64,000 nt of DNA, from NCBI RefSeq assembly GCF_019320115.1, contig NC_089598.1, positions 33,501,193 to 33,565,192 on the forward strand, read 5' to 3'. The DNA comes from Miscanthus floridulus. Taxonomy: Eukaryota; Streptophyta; Magnoliopsida; Poales; Poaceae. Position numbers and translations under genes: made by a program. Positions 33,702-45,715 of this stretch are shown one piece after another (within the stretch, counting starts at the first letter, position 1; each line of letters begins with the position of its first letter). A model generated the notes under the pieces. The model saw only the letters and a list, made by a program, of their open reading frames with translations, searched no databases and was not told where the DNA came from.

Positions 33702-36700
33702 TCAATTTTTAGTGAAGTTGCTAAAGTCAAGTACATTGAGCTCATTCCGCAATCTACAAAATGTAGCCTCATCTAGCGGTTTAGTGAAGATATCCGCTAA
33801 TTGATCTTCGGATCTTACACCTTCTAGTGATATATCATTTTTATCAACATGATCTCTTAGAAAGTGATGGCGGATATCTATGTGCTTGGTGCGAGAGTGT
33901 TGAACCGGATTATTTGCAAGTTTTACTACACTTTCATTATCGCACAAAAGAGGTACTTTTTCTAGAACTACACCATAGTCTAGCAAAGTTTGTTTCATAT
34001 ATAAAATTTGTGCACAACAAGCACCCGCGGCAATGTATTCCGCTTCGGCGGTGGACAAGGCCACACTATTTTGTTTCTTGGAGGACCAAGACACAAGTGA
34101 TCTACCAAGCAAATGGCACCCTCCAGATGTGCTTTTTCTATCAACTTTACATCCGGCGTAATCCGAATCGGAATAGCCAATTAATTCAAATAAAGCTCCT
34201 TTGGGATACCAAAGGCCAATGCTTGGTGTGTGCTTAAGATACCTACGGATTCTTTTTTCGGCAATTAAATGTGTTTCCTTAGGACTAGCTTGAAATCTAG
34301 CACACATACACACACTAAACATGATGTCGGGCCTAGATGCGGTTAAATATAACAAGCTACCAATCATTGAACGGTAGAGAGTTTGATAAATTTGGTTACC
34401 TCCCTCATCTAGGTCGAGATGTCCATTGGTAGGCATTGGTGTCTTGATTGGCTTACATTCATCCATCTTGAATCTCTTGAGAAGATCTTTTGTGTATTTC
34501 TCTTGAGAGATGAAGATACCTTCTTTCATTTGCTTGACTTGAAAACCAAGAAAGAATGTAAGCTCACCAATCATTGACATCTCAAACTCCTTCGACATCA
34601 ATTCACCAAATTCTTTGCATGAGTCTTCATTTGATGATCCAAAGATGATATCATCAACATATACTTGACAAATGAAGATATGCCTATCAAGCTTCTTGGT
34701 GAATAGTGTGGTGTCGACCTTCCCAATGGTGAAGCCCTTCTCAATGAGGAAGTCCTGAAGGCGCTCATACCAAGCTCTTGGGGCTTGCTTAAGCCCATAT
34801 AGTGCCTTGGACAACCTATAAACATGATTAGGATATCTAGGGTCTTCAAACCCGGGAGGTTGATCAACATAGACTAGTTCATTTATAAAGCCATTTAAAA
34901 ATGCACTTTTCACATCCATTTGATATAGTTTCATTTCATGATGTGATGCATATGCGAGAAGAATACGGATGGCTTCTAATCTTGCAACCGGTGCAAAGGT
35001 CTCTCCAAAATCCAAACCTTTAACTTGAGAGAACCCCTTTGCAACTAGTCTTACCTTGTTCCTCACAATAACACCTTGATCATCTTGCTTGTTGCGGAAC
35101 ACCCACTTTGTTCCAATGACTCTTGCACCTTTTGGTCGCTCTTCAAGAGTCCAAACTTCATTGCGAGTGAAGTTGTTCAACTCTTCATGCATGGCATTGA
35201 TCCAATCCGGATCTTTAAGAGCTTCTTCTACCTTGGTAGGCTCATAGCAAGAGACAAAAGAGTGATGAGCAATAAATGAAGTAAGTTTTTGAGATCGAGT
35301 CATTACACCCTTTGATGGACTCCCTATGATGAGATCTTGTGGATGATCTTGTAGGAGAGGTGTATTTCTTCTATTGACCACTTGAGGAGGAGGTTGTGGA
35401 GCATCAACATCTTGTGCTTGTACCACCATTTGCTCATGGGAGATATGAGTATCTTCATTTTCTACTCTCCCATCTTTTTCACCATCTTGTGGCACACTTG
35501 ATGAAGAAGGTTGGTTAATGACTTGTACATCATCTTCATCATCTTTTGGCTTGATGTCTCCCACTAGAATATTCTTCATAGCCTCCCTCAATGGTTCATC
35601 ACCTACATCATCAAGATTCTCTTGTGCTCCTTGGGAGCCGTTAGATTCATCGAATTCCACATCATATGTTTCTTCAACCAAGCCGGTGGCATGATTAAAT
35701 ACTCTATATGCTTTGGACTTCAATGAGTAACCAACAAGAAAACCTATATCACAACGTCTTTGGAACTTCCCTAGGTGTCGCCGCTTCTTGTAGATGTAGC
35801 ATTTGCAACCAAACACCCTAAAAATGAGACGTCCGGCTTCTTCCCATTGAGCAACTCATAAGGTGTCTTGCCAAGGAACTTTTGAAGAAATAGGCGGTTA
35901 GATGCATAACAAGCGGTGTTGATTGCTTCCACCCATAGAGCTTCAGAGGTGTTGTACTCATCTAGCATTGTTCTTACAAGAGTGATCAAAGTCCAGTTCT
36001 TCCTCTCAACTACACCATTTTGTTGAGGAGTATAAGTTGCGGAGACTTCATGTTTGATTTCAACTTCATCACAATAGGATTCAATTTTTGTGTTGTCAAA
36101 TTCTTTGCCATTGTCACTTCTAATCTTCTTGAGCTTCACTTCAAATTCATTTTGAGCTCTCTTGGCAAACTTCTTGAAACAAGATGCAACTTCGGATTTG
36201 TCATGAAGGAAGAACACCCATGTATACCTTGAATAGTCATCCACAATCACAAGACAATAGAGATTTCCTCCCAAACTCTTGTATATTGTTGGTCCAAATA
36301 AATCCATGTGTAGGAGTTCTAGCACTCTTGTGGTTGACATGAAAGCTTTGGTTGGATGAGTGTTTGCAACTTGCTTGCCGGCTTGACATGCACTACAAAG
36401 CTTGTCCTTCTCAAACTTTACATCCTTCAACCTTCTCACTAAATCATTCTTCATAAGCTTCTTGAGTGAGCTCATCCCAACATGAGCAAGTCTTCTATGC
36501 CATAGCCACCCAAGTGTTGTTTTGGTGAATAGGCAAGTCTTCAAATTTGCATCTTCGGAGGTGAAGTCAACTAGATATAAGTTGTTGTATCTAAATCCAT
36601 TGAATATCACTTGATTGTCATCTACCTTGGATACAACAACCTCTTTCTTGGTGAACAAGCATTGGAAGCCAAGATCACACAATTGCCCAACGTATAGCAA

Positions 36701-36928
36701 GTTGAAGCTCAATGAAGCAACATAGAGCACATTGGAGATGGAATGATCATTTGATATTGCCACTTTGCCCAATCCTTTAACCTTACCCTTTGAGTTATCT
36801 CCAAATGTTATTTTCTCTTGTCCATCTACCTCTTCATCTAGTGAGGTGAACATACAAGGATCACCGGTCATATGTTGAGTGCAACCACTATCAATAACCC
36901 AATGACTTCCACCGGTCTTGTAGTTCAC
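33702..36928 (-). pseudogene. Sirevirus pol: protease, integrase, reverse transcriptase, RNase H, with one frameshift
   Basis: Part 1 (36928-35771): protease HWVIDSGCTQHMTGD, zinc region LWHRRLAHVGM...CSACQAGKQ, integrase core LLHMDLFGPT, IRSDNGKEFDN and TPQQNGVVERKN. Part 2 (from about 35816 to 33702): MFGCKCYIYKKRRHLG (first residue GTG in DNA), reverse transcriptase WVFRNKQDD, ALYGLKQAPRAWY and QVYVDDIIFGSS, then RNase H YSDSDYAGCKVDRKSTSGG and ALSTAEAEYIA. The frames differ by one base at a T run (A run 35820-35824 on the plus strand); adding one base restores SFFRVFGCKC. The gene is in the same frame as gag but separated from it by stops. All catalytic motifs I look for are present. Confidence 0.92.
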
Positions 36929-37006
36929 CTACACACATGAGATTCAAACTTTAGGAATCCAAACTTGTTGAGGGCCCTTCACCTTCTCAACAAGTGACTT
37001 AGCCAC

Positions 37007-39334
37007 CTAAATCTTCTTAGGCCTACTATTGTTGGGGGGTCCTAAGAACATGACTTTCATCTTTCCACTAGAATCTTTTCTAAGCATGTAGTGAGCATTG
37101 AAAGCAAAGGGTCTAGCATGCTTGGGCAAGGGTTGTGGCGGTGGAGTTTGACACTCATGAGCAAAGTGGCCTTCTTGTCCACACTCAAAACATCTCTTTG
37201 GCTTTGGCTTTGGCTTTGATTGTTGTTGTTGAGCTTGAGCCTTCTTCTTCTCTACACTTGCCACATATCCAATGCCACTTCTATCCATCTTCATGATGGT
37301 GTTCATGAGTAGCTCACTTTGGAGATGCTTGCCTCTAGCAAATTTGCTCAATCCCACCTTGAGATGCTCTTTCTCCATCTTGAGCTTCTTGTTCTCTTCC
37401 TTGAGAACATCATTGTTCTTCTCTTCCTTGAGCTTCTTGTTTTCTTCTTTGAGCTTCTTATTCTCAAGGATCAACTCTTTGTCATGATCAAGAGTTTCTA
37501 GCACAATGGTGTTGTGACTTTTCATCTCTTCAAGATCTTTCATGAGCTTCTCATTATCACTCTTGAGCTTGACATACTCATCATAGTTATTGCACTCAAC
37601 CACTTGCTTGCCTTTGCTACTAGATCCATGCTCAATGCTTTCATCAATTAAATCATCACATGAAGTAGCTATATCAATCTTGACAACATGGTTAGTAGCA
37701 TCATGTGGCTCATTTGGTAAAAATTCTTGAGCAATAACAAGAGTATCATGATTGATCTTAAGAGTTGTATACTTATCTTTTAGCTTGTTGTGACTAGTGA
37801 TGAGCTCATTGTGCACCCACTCAAGTTTATCATGTTTATCCTTAAGCTCTTTCTTAGAAGATTTGAGCTCCTTGAGTTTAGATGATATAGCATCATTAGT
37901 TTCTCTAAGCTCATCATTAGCCTTTTCCAATATATCACACTTAGCTAAGAGTGAATCATTTTTAGCATCAAGTTTTTCATTTGTAGCTCTACTCTTTCTA
38001 ATGATCTTAGTGTATTTTCTTAGTATTTTGACAAGATTATCATATGTAGGTGAATCATCATCGCTATCGCTATTATCATCACTAGCTTGCTCATCATCAC
38101 TACTATCATCACTCTTAGTTACCTTGCGTTCACCCTTGGCCATAAGGCATAGGTGTGTAGAGGATGATGGCGATGGTGGCGGTGAAGATGCAAGATCAAT
38201 AGCAATGGCGGCCACCTTCTCATTGTCACTATCATCATCGGATGATCCACTTGATGAATCAATGTCCGTGAGCCAATCACCGACAATGTAGGCCTTGCCA
38301 CTTTTCTTCTTCTTATAGAAGTCCCTCTTTTTGCCATCTCTCTTCTTGTATGACTTGTTCTTTTTCTTCTCATCTTCATCTTCATTGCTTGAGTCATCTT
38401 TCTTGCCCTTGTTCTTGAACTTGTCTTTCTTGGGCTTTGTGCATTGATGAGCTAGATGGCCAAGTTCGCCACAATTGTAGCAATCCATCTCGGAGATTGG
38501 CTTTCTTCTTGAGCTAGTGAAGAACTTCTTCTTCTTGCCGTCAAACTTGATGCCACTCTTGTTTAGCTTCTTTAGCATCTTGGTGGTCTTCTTCACCATG
38601 AGAGCAAGACTTTCTTCATCATCTTTATCACTTGAGCTCTCATACTCAAGTCTTGCTTTGCCCTTATCTTGGCTAGCTTTGAATGCTAAGTCCTTCTCTT
38701 TCTTCTTTGTAGAGGACGAGCCATCTTGTGGCGTGATGTGCATGTACATCTCATGGGCATTGATCTTTCCTAAGATTTGTGTTGGTGTAGCGGCGGAAAG
38801 ATCACCTTGATGTAGCACAGTCACAATGTGCCCATATTTGTCAATGGGGAGGACACTCAAGATCTTTCTCACAACGTCGGATGGTGACATTTGAGTAAGT
38901 CCAAGCCCATTAACTTCCTCTACAAGAACATTTAAACGAGAATACATCTCATTAGCACTTTCTTTGGGAAGCATCTCAAAAGAATTTAGCTTTTTAATCA
39001 CAAGATGATAGCGTTCCTCACGCTCACTCTTGGTTCCCTCATGGAGCGCACAAACGTCCGACCATAGTGCATGGGCGTCTTTGTGGTTCCTTACACGGTT
39101 AAACACATCTTTGCAAAGGCCTCTAAAGATGGTATTTCGAGCCTTTGCATTCCATTTTTCATAGTTAACCTCATCGCCTTGTAGGTTAGTAGCATCCCGA
39201 GGTTTTGGGAAGCCTTGAGAGGCGGCTCTAAGAATACCAACATCTAGAGCTTCTAAGTACGCCTCCATGCGGATTTTCCAATATGGAAAATCATCTCCCT
39301 CAAAGATAGGAGGAGGTCCATCCCCGTGAGACAT
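37007..39334 (-). CDS. Sirevirus gag polyprotein
   Basis: 775 residues from ATG 39334 (MSHGDGPPPIFEGDDFPYW), open throughout. It contains the copia gag domain (YWKIRMEAYLEALD, LPKESANEMYSRLN) and two CCHC zinc knuckles, CYNCGELGHLAHQC in the middle and CFECGQEGHFAHEC near the C-terminus. A long acidic and Lys-rich spacer and a coiled-coil region (repeated KKLKEENKKLKEE) lie between them. The protein forms the virus-like particle and packages RNA. The upstream in-frame codons lie in the primer-binding site region and are not ATG. Confidence 0.93.
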   Translation of the reverse strand: MSHGDGPPPIFEGDDFPYWKIRMEAYLEALDVGILRAASQGFPKPRDATNLQGDEVNYEKWNAKARNTIFRGLCKDVFNRVRNHKDAHALWSDVCALHEGTKSEREERYHLVIKKLNSFEMLPKESANEMYSRLNVLVEEVNGLGLTQMSPSDVVRKILSVLPIDKYGHIVTVLHQGDLSAATPTQILGKINAHEMYMHITPQDGSSSTKKKEKDLAFKASQDKGKARLEYESSSDKDDEESLALMVKKTTKMLKKLNKSGIKFDGKKKKFFTSSRRKPISEMDCYNCGELGHLAHQCTKPKKDKFKNKGKKDDSSNEDEDEKKKNKSYKKRDGKKRDFYKKKKSGKAYIVGDWLTDIDSSSGSSDDDSDNEKVAAIAIDLASSPPPSPSSSTHLCLMAKGERKVTKSDDSSDDEQASDDNSDSDDDSPTYDNLVKILRKYTKIIRKSRATNEKLDAKNDSLLAKCDILEKANDELRETNDAISSKLKELKSSKKELKDKHDKLEWVHNELITSHNKLKDKYTTLKINHDTLVIAQEFLPNEPHDATNHVVKIDIATSCDDLIDESIEHGSSSKGKQVVECNNYDEYVKLKSDNEKLMKDLEEMKSHNTIVLETLDHDKELILENKKLKEENKKLKEEKNNDVLKEENKKLKMEKEHLKVGLSKFARGKHLQSELLMNTIMKMDRSGIGYVASVEKKKAQAQQQQSKPKPKPKRCFECGQEGHFAHECQTPPPQPLPKHARPFAFNAHYMLRKDSSGKMKVMFLGPPNNSRPKKI

Positions 39335-39371
39335 CTTGCTCAAAGCGATTAAGCTTAAAACGTGAGCACGA

Positions 39372-39384
39372 GGCTCTGATACCA
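39372..39384 (-). promoter_or_regulatory. Sirevirus primer-binding site (initiator Met tRNA)
   Basis: The minus strand reads TGGTATCAGAGCC two bases after the 5' LTR, complementary to the 3' end of initiator tRNA-Met. Confidence 0.92.
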
Positions 39385-39386
39385 AT

Positions 39387-40996
39387 TGAAAGGATCAAGA
39401 TGCCCAAGAGGGGGGGGGTGAATTGGGCTAATTCTAAATTCCCTTGCAATAATCAAATCCTACGGATAGCCCAATTAACCCCTTGTGCCTAGAAAAGTGT
39501 TTCTATCAAACTAACGCACAAAGGACTTGCAACCTATGTTCCAAACTTACTCTAGCATGGCAATTCTAAAAATGTAAAGACAAGTAATGAATTGCTCAAA
39601 GTAAATACTTCAAAGTAAATGTTCAAAGTAAAGAGAGAGAGGAACGCGGTGATGTTTTGCCGAGGTATCGGAGAGTCACCACTTTCCACTAGTCCTCGTT
39701 GGAGCACCCGCGCAAGGGTGTAGCTCTCCCTTGATCCGCGCAAGGATCAAGTGCTCTCTACGGGTTGATTCTTCGACACTCCATCGCGGCGAATCACCCA
39801 AAGCCGCTCACAACTTGAGTTGGGTCACCCACAAGCTCCGCCGGGTGATCACCAAGCTCCCAACCACCACCAAGCCGTCTAGGTGATGACGATAACCAAG
39901 AGTAACAAGCACGAACTCTCACTTGACCACGCGAAGCCTAATGAGAAGATGGATGCACACTTTGCTACTCTTGATTCACTAACACTTTGCTACTCTTGAT
40001 TCACTAATGAGGCTACTCTCTTGGATTCTCAAATCTCAATCACCTCACTAGGACCTTGCTCTTCTTGGCACTCACAAACGTGTTTATCAGCTGTTGGAAT
40101 GAGCAAAAGTAACTCCACACACGAGTGGAGCTTCTATTTATAAGGCAGCCTGAAAAACAAACCGTTATGAGCTTCTGCGGGTTGACCGGACGCTCCGGTC
40201 ATGTTGACCGGACGCTCCGGTCAGTTCAACCTGCGAACCAGTGAAAATGAGTTGACCGAACGCTGGCAGGGTCCGGTCAGCACTGACCGGACGCGTCCGG
40301 TCGCATGAAACCCTCACTGGATGCTTACTGGACTCGACCGGACGCTGAACCCTCAGGGTCCGGTCAGTACTGACCGGATGCGTCCGGTCACAGATTCCCT
40401 TCTCTGGAACCTTACTGGAGTCGACCGGACGCTGCCTCTCAGCGTCCGGTCACTTAACCGATCCAGCGTCCGGTCACACCGAACGCTGTCTGCTGATCAA
40501 ATGAACTGACCGGACCCTGTGGCCAGCGTCCGGTCACACCAGAGCCAGCGTCCGGTCAACATTTGACCCTCCATTCACTTTCAACTCTCGATCATATGTG
40601 AATGAAATTTGCTCCAAAGGATCTTAGGCATTCATAGGAGCTACCTAGAGCTAGTTTTAACAAGTGTGCACCACACCTAACTCACTAGACTCAACTAGGT
40701 CAAGCTACCCGTTCATACCCCCCTTAATAGTACGGCCAAAGGAAAAACAAAGTCCTAAACTACTCTAAGTGTCACTCCAACTCCAATCGACACTTAGAAC
40801 TAGTCATCCTTAACCTTGTCGTCTATCCTTTGAAAACCGAAACGATTTCCATCGTTGGGGCATGACCAACTCGATTGTCCAATCGATCTCCATTACCCTG
40901 ACCTAACTTAATTGCCTCTGCAAAACACACGTTAGTCATAGTAATATTGTATTGACATTAATCACCGAAATCCAACTAGGGGCCTAGATGCTTTCA
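39387..40996 (-). repeat. 5' LTR of the Sirevirus
   Basis: 1610 bp. Differs from the 3' LTR by scattered substitutions, a longer G run near 39412 and a short tandem duplication of cactttgctactcttgattc (39957-40006). The palindromic ccggac/gtccgg cluster is at about 40180-40560. Confidence 0.95.
40135..40143 (-). promoter_or_regulatory. TATA box in the Sirevirus 5' LTR
   Basis: The minus strand reads ttataaata followed by gaagctccactcg. Likely the promoter for the genomic RNA. Confidence 0.6.
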
Positions 40997-41001
40997 CATA
41001 C

Positions 41002-41567
41002 GTTCCCGTTTTGAGAGAAAAAAATACATAAACATATATAGCTGTATGTGTACGTACTTGCATTGGTGCATACGTGACAGACAGTTAAGCACACATACAG
41101 GTGGCAACCTCCTCCGTCCAATAGTTCGTCGACACGTCGTCGATGCAGATATATTTGGCCTTGGTATGTGTATATTCTCCCGTATGAATATGATGAGCTC
41201 ACCATATGACGACACGAGGTGCTGGAGGCTTAGACATCCATGCATGTGTCCACGACGTGACGACGATCATCATGCACCAAAAAATGGTATCATCGTGTTT
41301 GCTGTTTCCGGCCACTACTTTTGCAGATTCTCCATGCCGCCTCCCCCGAGGAGAATCTAGGTCAGTGCAAGCAAAAGTGTGGTAGCTCTGACCCGCACAA
41401 CGCAAGAGGCCCAGCATGTACTAGCATTTGCATTGGTTGTACTTGTATATACACACAATAATGCACCCAGAGCTAGTACGGGCCCGTTCGTCTTACCAAG
41501 TAACCGACTTGTTCGACTTGTTTTTTAGTCGAAAAGTGTTTTTTTCTCACAACAATTTAGCCAGAAC
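41002..41567. other. Intergenic DNA ending in a MITE fragment
   Basis: No gene. 41480-41567 (gggcccgttcgtcttacc...ctcacaacaatttagccaga) is a partial copy of the repeat at 19930, cut by the CACTA-type end at 41568. Confidence 0.5.
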
Positions 41568-41850
41568 CACTACATCAGATATAATTTTTAGGGGCGGCTA
41601 ATGGGCATTTGTAGGGGCGGTTCGGTCAGCCACCCCTACCATACCGTCTCTACAAATTATGCATTTGTAGGGGCGGTTCCCAGACCGCCCCCTATAAATC
41701 GATTTGTAGAGGCGACTGGTGTTATCAGCCGCCCGTACAAATCGATTTGTAGTGACGGCTGGTAACACCAGCCGCCCCTACAAATCGATTTGTACGGACG
41801 GATACAGTATTAGCCGCCCCTACAGTACATTTTCCCGCAAAAAAAAAAAT
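41568..41850. mobile_element. CACTA-type left end, rest missing
   Basis: Begins CACTACATCAG, followed by inverted gtaggggcggct / agccgcccctac motifs up to about 41825, a CACTA-type sub-terminal arrangement. I find no matching right end in the window. Confidence 0.6.
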
Positions 41851-42472
41851 TAAATTACCAACACGTGCTCCCCAAATCATCCTGTGACGAGTAAAATACA
41901 TGATCAAGTATCCTGACAAATTTGACTGTAATATTGTGGCCCAAACAAGATTGTTTAGCCAAAAATTTCTAAACATCTTCTATAGTACAAGAGTGGCCTG
42001 CCCCTGCAGCACACCTTTATACATGGATCCAATAACAGGGACAACTGTGTTTACCTGAACAACAGTTTAACATGAACTACATGCATAGGTGGCCTGCCCC
42101 TGCAGCACACCTGGACCCCAACAGTTCCGAGTAGCATCAAGCTTGGGCCATCTGCACATGAACATCAAGGAGTCAGAATTCGGTAGAGCCGCAGATTCCA
42201 TTGGTTGTTTCTTACTTCTCAAAAACAGTTTGATTCTGCTTCCCGCATACTCTGTTTTTCAAAAGTAGGTTCAAATGAATGCTTTTCCCTATGCCATGGT
42301 ATAATTACCTTTGGAAATCATAATCTTTGGTGAATAAGCCAGCGGGTTTATGAAAACTTCTGATTTTAGGTTCTTTTAGTAACCAATCAGTTGCGTAAGG
42401 GGCTATGGAACTGGATCGATCTCCAGCTCGGACTCCAGCAGGGGGAGCCACCACTCTTCCCGGGAATGCTTC
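41851..42472. other. Unassigned DNA before the Tat-type retrotransposon
   Basis: A 24-bp direct repeat starting gtggcctgcccctgcagcac occurs at 41993 and 42089. No LTR or primer-binding site for the gypsy element is found here, so its 5' end is probably truncated. Confidence 0.4.
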
Positions 42473-44850
42473 ATGGCGCAGACCCCCGAGGGGCACGTCG
42501 AAAGTGTCTCCGGGGAAGAGGTCACCCCGACAAACAACCCTGACGGTAGATCCAGGGAAGAGACGGCAGCCCCATCTCGCCTAAGGATGGAGCAGCTGAG
42601 GGCCCACCAGCTAGAGATCGACGAGGTCGGGCAAGGGCTCGTCCAGGAGTACGCGGACATCAATCGCGAGATTGAACGCCGCAAAGACGGGGGCGCGCGC
42701 GCGCCACGGCCTGCACCGTACACCAAAGGATCCTCACCGACGACGGGACCCTTCCTCGCTTCGCTCGGGCGAGCCAAAACATCGCCGCAGCAATCGCCTT
42801 GCTGCATGGCCTACCGGAGGCCGCGACGTCCGAGGATCGCCGCGCCCGCCATGAAATCCGCACGTTGCTCGAGCGTGCGGCGGCGCAGCAAGCAGAAAGT
42901 TCGTTGTCCCGACGACACGAGCCCAACGCCAGCCAGCGTACGCCCTCGGTGCGCCCCACCAAGGACGCATTCGTTCACCAGACACCGCTAGGCGGCAGGC
43001 AGCCCTCCGCCATCCCGGTGCATCAACGTCTCGGCCACGACCGCGATGTGCGCAGCACCATCGACGCCCGCATGCGCGTCCACAACGACGCGGGAGAGGC
43101 GGCCCGCCGCGGCTACCATCCCCGCCACGGCGGACGCTATGACAGTGGTGAGGACCGAAGCTCGAGCCCTGGCCTGCCAGGCCCTCAGGCCTTCGGCCGA
43201 CACATCCTCAACGCTGCGTTCCCCCTAAGGTATCGACCGCCTACCAACATCCCCAAATATTCTGGTGAAACAAATCCCGGGCTTTGGCTCGAAGACTATC
43301 GGCTTGCATGTCAGGCCAGTGGCGCGAGTGATGACGATTTCATTATTCGCAATCTCTCGCTGTTCTTGGCCGATTCGACGCGAGCATGGCTGGAGCACCT
43401 ACCGTCCAACGCCATTCAAAGTTGGGCGGATCTGATAGAGATCTTCGTGGGCAACTTCCAGGGCACGTACAAACGTCCCAAAAACCCATGGGACCTCAAG
43501 AACTATTGCCAGAAGGCCGATGAAACCCTCCGCGGGTACATTCAGCGCTTCTCTCGGCAGTGCAACGAGCTCCCTAACGTCACCGACGCCGACGTGATAG
43601 GAGCCTTCCTATCCGAGACAACATGTGAATCCCTAGTCCACAAGCTGGGACACAGGGGCCCGCGGACTACCAAGGAACTCCTGGACATCACCACCAGTCA
43701 TGCCTCAGGAGAGGATGCGGTCAGAGCCATCTTCGACCGCTCCGATGGAAAGACGAGGCGGGACGAGGACGCCGGTGAGGGCGCCTCCAACCGTCCCGTC
43801 AAAAGGAAAAATAAGAAGCAACGGCGCGACAACTCGCTCGTGGCCACTGTCGACCGCAAAGGTGGCCGGAAGCCCGAGGAGGGCACTCCGAACCACTTCG
43901 AAAAAATGCTCGAGGGGCCATGCCCAAACCACGCCTTCCCGACCAAGCATCTATACAAGGATTGCGGCCTCATGCGCAAATATTTGTCCGAGGGCCTCAA
44001 CAAAGGGGAGCAGGGGAAGGAACCTGTTCCCACCACAGACGACATAGAGGAGAAGGACGACGCCTTCCCAACGCCGACCGAAGCTCTCATGATCTTCGGA
44101 GGATCAACGGCCTATGACTCCAAGCGCCGCCAGAAGGTCGCGCGCCGCGAGGTCTATATAGCCGGACCGGCCACGCCTGCTTTCCTCCGGTGGTCGGAAT
44201 CTACCATAACCTTTGACCGGACCGACAATCCGGATGCCGTCCCACACCCTGGAAGGTACCCACTTGTCGTCGATCCGATAGTCGGCCCAAAGCGGCTCAT
44301 GAAAGTACTGATGGACGGAGGCAGCGGCCTCAACATCATGTACGCCAAGACGCTCGACGAGATGGGCATCGACCGAACGAACCTCCGCCCCATCCGAGCG
44401 CCTTTCCATGGCATTGTGCCTGGTAGGCAAGCCGTGCCACTGGGTCAGATCGATCTGCCTGTCACTTTCAGGGATCGGTCCAATTACCGGACTAAGACCC
44501 TCACCTTCGAACTAGTGGGGTTCCCAGGAACTTTCCATGCCATCCTGGGACGACCATGCTACGCGAAGTTCATGGCCGTCCTAAACTACACGTACCTTAA
44601 GCTAAAGATGTTGGGCCCCCGTGGGGTCATCACCATCGGCACCTCCTTCCAGCGTGCTTATGAGTGCGAAGTCGAATGCTACGGTCACGCATCCGCAGTC
44701 ATCGCCTCCAAGGAACTTGCCACCCTCAGGGAGGAGGTTGCCGAAAAAACGCCCGACGCCAAGAAATCAACCGGGTTGTTCGAATCGGCAGAAGGCTCCA
44801 AGGAGGTCCTCATGGATCCCAGCAGCTCCGAGACTAAAAGGGTACGCTTG
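42473..44850 (+). pseudogene. Tat-type gypsy gag and protease, frameshifted
   Basis: Starts at ATG 42473 (MAQTPEGHVESVSG). A one-base loss near 42750 shifts the frame, after which the gag continues (IALLHGLPEAATSED). The gag core shows PKYSGETNPGLWLEDYRLAC and AWLEHLPSNAIQSWADL, then a basic KRKNKKQRRD region and an HFEKMLEGPCPNH segment. The aspartic protease has LMDGGSGLNIMYAKTL near 44310 and FHAILGRPCYAKFMAV. A further frameshift near 44848 separates it from the reverse transcriptase. Confidence 0.88.
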
Positions 44851-45715
44851 GTACCGCGCTCTCCTCCGAATAGGAAAGCGTGCTCGTTGACTTCCTCCGC
44901 GATAACAAAGACATCTTTGCGTGGAAACCCTCGGATATGCCAGGCATCCCGAGGGAGGTCGCCGAGCATACCTTAAAAATCCACCCAGGCTCCAAGCCGG
45001 TGAAGCAATGCCTGTGCCGCTTCGACGAGGAGAAACGCAGGGCCATCGGCGAGGAGATAGCAAAACTGTTGGCTACAGGGTTCATTAAGGAAGTATACCA
45101 CCCAGAGTGGTTAGCAAATCCTGTTCTTGTACGAAAAAAGAGCGGGAAATGGAGAATGTGTGTCGATTACACAGGCCTCAACAAGGCGTGTCCAAAGGAT
45201 CCGTTTCCTTTGCCACGAATAGACCAAATAGTTGATTCCACCTTAGGGTGCGAAACCCTCTGCTTCCTTGACGCATACTCTGGCTACCACCAAATCGCGA
45301 TGAAAGAGTCTGATCAGCTCGCGACATCTTTTATCACCCCCTTCGGATCGTTCTGCTACATTTCAATGCCGTTCGGTCTTAAGGACACGGGGGCAACTTA
45401 CCAGCGCTGTATGCTCAATTGCTTTGGAGACCTCATCGGTCAGACCGTAGAGGCCTACGTTGACGACATCGTAGTCAAGTCCAAGCGAGCTGACCACCTT
45501 GTCGCCGATCTTGAACAAACCTTTGCGAAACTTCGGGCAAATGGTGTCAAACTCAATCCCAAAAAATGTGTTTTTGGGGTTCCGAGGGGCATGCTGCTCG
45601 GCTTTATCGTCTCCGAGCGCGGCATCGAAGCCAACCCAGAGAAAATATCAGCCATCACAAAGATGGGCCCAATCCAAAACATAAAGGGGGTTCAGCGGAT
45701 CACAGGGTGCCTTGC
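44851..45715 (+). pseudogene. Tat-type gypsy reverse transcriptase, 5' part, cut by an insertion
   Basis: The frame reads TALSSE, a TAG at 44871-44873 (Gln expected), then VLVDFLRDNKDIFAWKPSDM. RT motifs: LVRKKSGKWRMCVDYTGLNK, FLDAYSGYHQIAM, PFGLKDTGATYQRCM and AYVDDIVVKSK, with Asp residues intact. It ends at RITGCLA, where the minus-strand gypsy element is inserted. The reading resumes at 55189 with TLSRFISRLGERG. Confidence 0.9.

Larger units (their letters stand above)
27763..40996 (-). mobile_element. Complete Sirevirus (Ty1/copia) LTR retrotransposon
   Basis: Two LTRs starting TGAAAG and ending CTTTCA, with a perfect 5-bp target duplication CATAC at 27758-27762 and 40997-41001. On the minus strand the order is LTR (40996-39387), primer-binding site, gag (39334-37007), pol (36928-33702), envelope-like ORF (32304-29949), polypurine tract and LTR (29343-27763). 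An envelope-like ORF downstream of pol and a large gag with two zinc knuckles are Sirevirus traits (family knowledge). Structure complete, but pol and the envelope-like ORF are damaged. Confidence 0.95.
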
